Source: Frigidibacter sp. RF13 (GTDB lineage Bacteria > Pseudomonadota > Alphaproteobacteria > Rhodobacterales > Rhodobacteraceae). From it: DNA of 64,000 bases. The stretch is taken from NCBI RefSeq assembly GCF_026626305.1, contig NZ_JAPNUE010000005.1, forward strand, positions 62,001 to 126,000. The letters are read 5' to 3'. Position 1 is the stretch's first letter, and the number at the start of each line of letters is the position of its first letter. This document shows positions 59,280 to 64,000 of the stretch, piece after piece. Position numbers and translations under genes: made by a program. The notes below the pieces were generated by a model. The model was given only the letters and a program-made list of their open reading frames with translations. It did no database searches and was not told the DNA's origin.

Positions 59280-61205
59280 ATGAAACCGGGCGACGAAACG
59301 CTCGCGCAGCTGACGCGGGCCGGGCTCAATCTGATCCAGCAGGCGCTGTCGATCTTCGACAGCGATCTGCGCCTTGTCCTCTGCAACCGCCGCTACCGGG
59401 AAATGTTCGATTTTCCGGATGTTTATGTTACGCCCGGCGCCAGCTTTGAAGAGACGGTCCGCTATCTGGTCGAGCGTGGCGAATACGGGCCTGTCGCCGA
59501 CTCCGAAGAGGCGGTGCGGACACGGGTCGATGCGGCGCTTGCCTTCGTGCCGCACTATCTGGAACGCGCCCGCCCTGACGGACGATGGATCTCGGTCGAG
59601 GGGGCGCCACTGGCCCAGGGAGGCTGGGTCACTGTCTATACCGACATCACCGAGATCAAGCTGCAGGAGCAGATGCTGCGCAGCCGGTCCGAGGAACTGT
59701 CCGACCGGCTCCTCGCCCATTCCGAGCGCCTCGCAGCCACGAACCGGGCGCTTTCGGCCGCCAACAGCGCGCTTGAAGAGGCCAAGCGCGAACTGACAGA
59801 GATGGAGGCGCGGACCCGTCTCACCACCGAGATGATGCCTGCGCACATCGCCCGCGTCGGACCTGACCTGCGCTATACATTCTCTAACCGCAAGCTCAGC
59901 TCGGTCATCCCCGGGCGCCCGTCGGATATCATCGGTCTGACCGGGCGCGAGGCGTTGGGCGAGCCCTCCTTCGCCCGGATCGAACCCTATCTCGCCCGCG
60001 CGCTCGATGGCGAAGCGAGCGTCTTCGAATTCACCGATGAAGAGTCCGGTCGCCGCATCCGCGCAGCCTTCACGCCCGACCGGACGGGCGATGGGCCGAT
60101 CCATGGCGTCTATATCCTGTCGATGGATGTGACCGAGGAAACCCAAGCGCGGGCTGCGCTGACGCAGACCCGCAAGCGGGAACTGGCGGCGCAGCTGACC
60201 TCCGGCCTCGCCCATGATTTCGCCAATCTCCTGACCATCATCCTCGGCCTGCAATCGCGGCTCGACCGGCTCGACCTGCCGCCCGATGCGTCGGCGCTCG
60301 TGGCCTCGACCCGCGCAGCAGCGCGGCGCGGAGGCGCGCTTCTCGACCGGATCGCGACCATCTCGGGCCGAAGGGAACCGCGCCCCGTCGCCACCGACCT
60401 TGCGGCCTTCATGGCAGATCTTGGCGCGCTTGCCCGTCCGGCGCTGCCGGAATCTGTCGTGCTGGAGATCACGGCCGACACTTTCGACGCACCCGTGATG
60501 CTCGACGCGGGCGGGCTGCAGGATTCGCTCCTGAACCTCATCCTCAACGCGAAGGATGCGATCGGCGACCAGCCCGGCCGCGTTCTGGTTGCGGCGCGCC
60601 CGGTGCGTGACACCTGGATCGAGTTCGCGGTCAGCGACACGGGCCCCGGATTTTCCGAAACCGCGCTCGACCGGGCGATCGATCCCTTCTTCACGACCAA
60701 GGGCGGCGAAGGCTCTGGGCTCGGCCTCTCCATGGTCTATGACCAGACCTCGCTGTCGGGCGGCACTGTGAAGCTCGAAAACCTGCCGGAGGGCGGCGCC
60801 CGCGTCGCCTTGCGGCTGCCCTACAGAAGGGGCTCAAGAAGCCCGCGCACCGGCCTTGTCCTGCTGGTCGAGGATAATGAGGACATCCGCACCAACGTGC
60901 GCGAGATGCTTCGCGCCATTGGCCATAGCGTGCTGGAAGCCGCGAGTGCCGACGAAGCGCATTCGCTCATCGCGCTGCCGGGGCTCGACATGGTGCTGAC
61001 CGACATCACGCTGCCCGGCAAATTGACCGGCGTCGATCTGGCAGAGCAGGTCGCATCCGCCGGGACCGGACCGGCGGTCGGTCTCATGACCTCGCTCCCT
61101 CCCGCCAATCCGCTCCGCGCCCGCGCGGCTGCCCGCTTTCCGGTTCTGGCAAAGCCGTTCGATGCGGCGATGCTTGCGACCTTCCTCACCTCGGTGCGGC
61201 CATGA
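59280..61205 (+). CDS. Hybrid PAS-domain sensor histidine kinase with C-terminal receiver
   Basis: A 641-residue soluble hybrid kinase with no membrane helix. Two PAS domains (about 12-128, ending TVYTDITEI, and 185-290, ending SMDVTEET) are joined by a coiled coil (about 130-180). The kinase core has phosphoacceptor H312 (GLAHDFANLL), N-box N423 (LLNLILNAKDAI), SDTGPGFSE and GSGLGLSMVYDQT. The receiver domain (about 525-640) has phosphoacceptor D575 (MVLTDITLPGK). Overlaps the response-regulator gene by 4 nt. Its cytosolic PAS layout resembles NahK/CrbS-like kinases; the signal is unknown. Confidence 0.93.
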   Translation: MKPGDETLAQLTRAGLNLIQQALSIFDSDLRLVLCNRRYREMFDFPDVYVTPGASFEETVRYLVERGEYGPVADSEEAVRTRVDAALAFVPHYLERARPDGRWISVEGAPLAQGGWVTVYTDITEIKLQEQMLRSRSEELSDRLLAHSERLAATNRALSAANSALEEAKRELTEMEARTRLTTEMMPAHIARVGPDLRYTFSNRKLSSVIPGRPSDIIGLTGREALGEPSFARIEPYLARALDGEASVFEFTDEESGRRIRAAFTPDRTGDGPIHGVYILSMDVTEETQARAALTQTRKRELAAQLTSGLAHDFANLLTIILGLQSRLDRLDLPPDASALVASTRAAARRGGALLDRIATISGRREPRPVATDLAAFMADLGALARPALPESVVLEITADTFDAPVMLDAGGLQDSLLNLILNAKDAIGDQPGRVLVAARPVRDTWIEFAVSDTGPGFSETALDRAIDPFFTTKGGEGSGLGLSMVYDQTSLSGGTVKLENLPEGGARVALRLPYRRGSRSPRTGLVLLVEDNEDIRTNVREMLRAIGHSVLEAASADEAHSLIALPGLDMVLTDITLPGKLTGVDLAEQVASAGTGPAVGLMTSLPPANPLRARAAARFPVLAKPFDAAMLATFLTSVRP

Positions 61206-61906
61206 CCCAGCCTCTGGTCGCCATCCTCGACGACGAGCCCGACATCCGCCAGATGCTGACCGAGGCGCTGACCGAGGCCGGGTTCCGCACCCAGGCTTTC
61301 GGGCGGGCGGCGGCGTTCGAGGCGGCGCTGAAACGGATGACGCCCGATGTCTGCCTTGTCGACCTCGGGCTGCCGGACAAGGACGGGCTGGCGCTCGTCC
61401 ACGGGCTGGCGCTGGAAAGCGGGGCGGCGATCATCATCATCTCGGGCCGCGCGCAGGTGCAGGACCGGGTGACGGGGCTTGAACTCGGCGCCGACGATTA
61501 TATCGTGAAACCCTTCGATCCGGCCGAAATCGTCGCCCGCGTCCGCGCCCGCCTGCGTCGCCCGAAGGCGGCCAGCGACCGCGCCGCCCAGACCGCCCGC
61601 TTCGCGGGCTGGACGGCCGATTTCAACCGCTTCTCGCTGCTGTCTGCCAGTGGCACCGAAGTGCCCTTCTCGAACGCCGAAGGCCAGGTGCTGCGCATGT
61701 TCCTTGACAGCCCGAACCGGCTGATCACCCGCGCCCATATGCAGGAAGTGCTCGGCGGCAGTGCGGGCGAAAGCTTCGACCGGGCGATGGATGTCCGCAT
61801 CTCGCGCTTGAGAACCAAGCTCGGCGAGGATCCGAAGAACCCCGCGCTGATCAAGACGATCTACGGGGCGGGCTATATCTTCCTGGGCGAGGTGACCTGG
61901 GCGTGA
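61202..61906 (+). CDS. OmpR-type winged-helix response regulator
   Basis: A 234-residue regulator with a receiver domain (acidic pocket ILDDEPD, phosphoacceptor D54 in CLVDLGLPDKDG, switch and lysine in YIVKPFDP) and a C-terminal winged helix (about 135-230; RAMDVRISRLRTKLGEDPKNPALIKTIYGAGYIF in part). It is coupled to the hybrid kinase by ATGA overlap, so a phosphorelay between the two is the natural reading. Targets unknown; the divergent Liv/acyl-CoA-ligase operon is one candidate. Confidence 0.94.
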   Translation: MTQPLVAILDDEPDIRQMLTEALTEAGFRTQAFGRAAAFEAALKRMTPDVCLVDLGLPDKDGLALVHGLALESGAAIIIISGRAQVQDRVTGLELGADDYIVKPFDPAEIVARVRARLRRPKAASDRAAQTARFAGWTADFNRFSLLSASGTEVPFSNAEGQVLRMFLDSPNRLITRAHMQEVLGGSAGESFDRAMDVRISRLRTKLGEDPKNPALIKTIYGAGYIFLGEVTWA

Positions 61907-61917
61907 CGCCAGGGTTC

Positions 61918-61941
61918 GAAAATCCTTCGCGAAGGATTTTC
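61918..61941 (+). terminator. Hairpin terminator after the response-regulator gene
   Basis: GAAAATCCTTCG/CGAAGGATTTTC (61918-61941) is a perfect 24-bp palindrome starting 12 nt after the stop. The arm ends in ATTTTC, giving a U-run at the 3' side of the stem; it reads equally in both directions. Confidence 0.65.
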
Positions 61942-61999
61942 GGCTGCATTGTGGCGACCACGCTCCAAACCGGTGCAGCCGCTGTTCTGTTGTTCGCCC

Positions 62000-62116
62000 T
62001 TGCCTTTCCTTGGCTTTTCGGCCTATAGCGCCCCCGTCGAACAGGCCGGAAGTGCCCTGGGGCTTTTGAGGACGCGCAGGGTCGGCCTACACCGGCCCTG
62101 ATTGTTTTCGGAAAAC
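62000..62116 (+). promoter_or_regulatory. rpsA promoter and structured leader
   Basis: TTGCCT (62000-62005), an 18-bp spacer and TATAGC (62024-62029) make a likely promoter for rpsA, giving a leader of about 160 nt. The leader contains a small hairpin GCCC-TG-GGGC followed by TTTT (62054-62067), a 9-bp stem CAGGGTCGG/CCGGCCCTG (62077-62085, 62092-62100, one G-T pair) followed by ATTGTTTTC, and GTTTTC-G-GAAAAC (62104-62116). The second stem is terminator-like. S1 synthesis is autoregulated in other bacteria, so a regulatory leader is plausible; the assignment is inference. Confidence 0.4.
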
Positions 62117-62197
62117 CCCATGCCCGGCAAGACCCATGAAAGACCGGCGGAGACAACCGCTTGGCCCGTAACATTGTTGAAAAGGAACTGAAACCGC

Positions 62198-63877
62198 ATG
62201 TGCGCTAAGAACGCTATGGAAGAATTCGAAGCCCTCCTGAAGGAAAGCTTCGAGATCGACACGCCCGAAGAGGGTTCGGTCGTCAAAGGCAAGGTCATCG
62301 CCATCGAGGCAGGCCAGGCCATCATTGATGTCGGCTACAAGATGGAAGGCCGCATCGACCTCAAGGAATTCGCGAACCCCGGTGAACAGCCCTCGATCAG
62401 CGTGGGCGACGAGGTCGAGGTCTATCTCGACCGCGTGGAAAACGCGCGTGGCGAGGCTGTCATCAGCCGCGAGAAAGCCCGCCGCGAAGAAGCCTGGGAT
62501 CGCCTCGAAAAGGCCTATGCCGCGGAAGAGCGCGTCGATGGCGCCATCTTCGGCCGCGTCAAGGGTGGCTTCACCGTCGATCTGGGTGGCGCTGTCGCGT
62601 TCCTTCCCGGCTCGCAGGTTGACGTCCGCCCCGTGCGCGACGCCGGCCCGCTCATGGGCATGAAACAGCCGTTCCAGATCCTCAAGATGGACCGCCGCCG
62701 GGGCAACATCGTCGTCTCGCGCCGCGCGATCCTCGAAGAGAGCCGCGCCGAACAGCGCGCCGAGGTTATCGGCAACCTCTACGAAGGCCAGACGGTCGAT
62801 GGCGTGGTCAAGAACATCACCGAATATGGTGCGTTCGTCGACCTCGGCGGCGTTGACGGCCTTCTGCACGTCACCGACATGGCCTGGCGCCGCGTCAACC
62901 ACCCGTCGGAAATCCTGTCGATCGGCGAGACCGTCAAGGTTCAGGTCATCAAGATCAACAAGGAAACCCACCGCATCTCGCTCGGCATGAAGCAGCTGCA
63001 ATCGGATCCGTGGGATTCGGTCGAAAGCCGCTTCCCGCTGGGGTCCGTCCACCACGGCCGCGTCACGAACATCACCGACTACGGTGCATTCGTGGAACTG
63101 GAAGCGGGCGTCGAGGGCCTCGTGCACGTTTCGGAAATGTCCTGGACCAAGAAGAACGTCCACCCCGGCAAGATCGTTTCGACCAGCCAGGAAGTCGACG
63201 TCATGGTGCTGGAAATCGACAGCGCTAAGCGCCGCGTGTCGCTCGGCCTCAAGCAGACCATGCGCAACCCGTGGGAAGTCTTTGCCGAAACCCATCCCGT
63301 GGGCACCGTCATTGAAGGCGAAGTCAAGAACATCACCGAATTCGGTCTGTTCGTCGGCCTCGCCAACGACATCGACGGCATGGTCCACCTCTCCGACCTC
63401 AGCTGGGACCAGCGCGGCGAAGAGGCGATCCAGTCCTACCGCAAGGGCGACGTGGTCCAGGCAGCCGTCACCGAGGTCGACGTCGAGAAAGAGCGTATCT
63501 CGCTCTCGATCAAGTCGCTCGGCGCCGACACGTTCTCGGATGCGGTTGACGGCGTGAAGCGCGGCTCGGTGATCACCGTGACCGTGACTGCGGTCGAGGA
63601 AGGCGGGATCGAGGTGGACTACAACGGCATGAAGTCGTTCGTCCGCCGCTCGGACCTCGCCCGCGACCGCGCCGACCAGCGCCCCGAGCGCTTCCAGGTC
63701 GGCGACCATGTCGATGTCCGCGTCACCAACGTCGATTCGAAGACCCGCAAGCTCGGCGTCTCGATCAAGGCGCGCGAGATCGCCGAAGAGAAGGAAGCCG
63801 TGGAACAGTACGGTTCGTCCGACTCGGGCGCCTCGCTCGGCGACATCCTCGGCGCGGCGCTGAAGGGCGGCAAGTAA
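62198..63877 (+). CDS. rpsA: 30S ribosomal protein S1
   Basis: A 559-residue protein of six S1-type OB folds. The N-terminus (MEEFEALLKESFEIDTPEEG) and the repeated motif G-x-V-x-N-I-T-E/D-Y/F-G-A-F-V (for example VVKNITEYGAFVDLGG and VTNITDYGAFVELEAG) are diagnostic of alphaproteobacterial S1. It binds mRNA on the small ribosomal subunit and helps start translation. I use ATG 62198, with AAGGA about 11 nt upstream; a second ATG lies six codons later. A strong terminator follows; cmk, which often precedes rpsA, is absent. Confidence 0.98.
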   Translation: MCAKNAMEEFEALLKESFEIDTPEEGSVVKGKVIAIEAGQAIIDVGYKMEGRIDLKEFANPGEQPSISVGDEVEVYLDRVENARGEAVISREKARREEAWDRLEKAYAAEERVDGAIFGRVKGGFTVDLGGAVAFLPGSQVDVRPVRDAGPLMGMKQPFQILKMDRRRGNIVVSRRAILEESRAEQRAEVIGNLYEGQTVDGVVKNITEYGAFVDLGGVDGLLHVTDMAWRRVNHPSEILSIGETVKVQVIKINKETHRISLGMKQLQSDPWDSVESRFPLGSVHHGRVTNITDYGAFVELEAGVEGLVHVSEMSWTKKNVHPGKIVSTSQEVDVMVLEIDSAKRRVSLGLKQTMRNPWEVFAETHPVGTVIEGEVKNITEFGLFVGLANDIDGMVHLSDLSWDQRGEEAIQSYRKGDVVQAAVTEVDVEKERISLSIKSLGADTFSDAVDGVKRGSVITVTVTAVEEGGIEVDYNGMKSFVRRSDLARDRADQRPERFQVGDHVDVRVTNVDSKTRKLGVSIKAREIAEEKEAVEQYGSSDSGASLGDILGAALKGGK

Positions 63878-63903
63878 GCCCCAGCGATCCGATTTAGAGG
63901 TCG

Positions 63904-63938
63904 AAATCCCCGCCGCACAGCGGCGGGGATTTTCTTTT
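63904..63938 (+). terminator. Rho-independent terminator of rpsA
   Basis: AAATCCCCGCCG (63904-63915) and CGGCGGGGATTT (63921-63932) form a perfect 12-bp stem with a CACAG loop, followed by TCTTTT. It starts 27 nt after the rpsA stop. The remaining 62 bases to the window end show no supported feature. Confidence 0.92.
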
Positions 63939-64000
63939 CAACCGGTCCATTCCGACAGGCCCGTCACCAAGTCGTCGATGCATCTGGGTCCTGCATCCAG

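Noticed and set aside
1..64000. CRISPR arrays, tRNA, rRNA, insertion sequences or prophage
   Set aside because: Looked for regular direct repeats, tRNA-like cloverleaf ends, transposase motifs and terminal inverted repeats; none seen by eye.

Overview
The window is high-GC chromosomal DNA packed with short-gap operons, ATGA overlaps and Shine-Dalgarno-preceded starts. Gene content (TRAP transporters, many ABC importers, GcvT-type demethylating flavoproteins, a VC_2705-type acetate symporter with DUF4212 partner, an rpsA-type S1) fits an alphaproteobacterium of the Rhodobacteraceae (Rhodobacter/Paracoccus relatives). That assignment is inferred from gene content and protein style, not from a search. 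I see no insertion sequence, prophage, CRISPR array, tRNA or rRNA; base composition and protein style look uniform, so this reads as ordinary chromosome rich in catabolic modules.

Layout. (1) 2-2597 (+): cysteine hydrolase (cut by the window edge), glutamine-synthetase-like ligase, N-formylglutamate amidohydrolase, closed by a bidirectional terminator. (2) 2664-10648: a DeoR regulator with a TRAP transporter (minus strand), divergent from two FAD oxidoreductases and a glycerol-kinase-like FGGY kinase (plus strand): a glycerol- or polyol-like catabolic locus. (3) 10751-20575 (-): an acetate locus, read acs, adk, DUF4212 protein, Na+/acetate-type symporter, cNMP/CBS/DUF294 protein, small membrane protein, CheY-like receiver, and a membrane-bound PAS pseudo-kinase fused to a DnaQ-type exonuclease. 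(4) 20915-27988 (-): XRE-cupin regulator, M24 peptidase and a five-gene dipeptide-type ABC importer. (5) 28337-38197 (+): betaine-type ABC importer (binding protein, ATPase, fused double permease), two tandem dimethylglycine/sarcosine-dehydrogenase-like GcvT flavoproteins and a choline-kinase-like phosphotransferase. (6) 38345-45039 (+): GntR/FadR regulator with a double operator, a Cys/Met-metabolism PLP enzyme, a sugar-type ABC importer and a D-lyxose-isomerase-like cupin. (7) 45184-50272 (-): valine/isoleucine degradation operon behind a promoter whose spacer is filled by a palindrome. (8) 50357-59075 (-): branched-chain/aromatic-type (Liv) ABC importer bracketed by two acyl-CoA-ligase-family genes, with a small unknown membrane protein between the permeases. 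(9) 59280-61906 (+): hybrid PAS histidine kinase and OmpR-type response regulator. (10) 62198-63877 (+): ribosomal protein S1 with a structured leader and a strong terminator.

Most modules follow one plan: a local regulator, an importer and the first catabolic enzymes in one transcription unit. The items most worth following are the exonuclease/pseudo-kinase fusion in the acetate locus, the sugar importer coupled to a sulfur-amino-acid-type PLP enzyme, the tandem demethylase/kinase module, and several clean operator-like palindromes.
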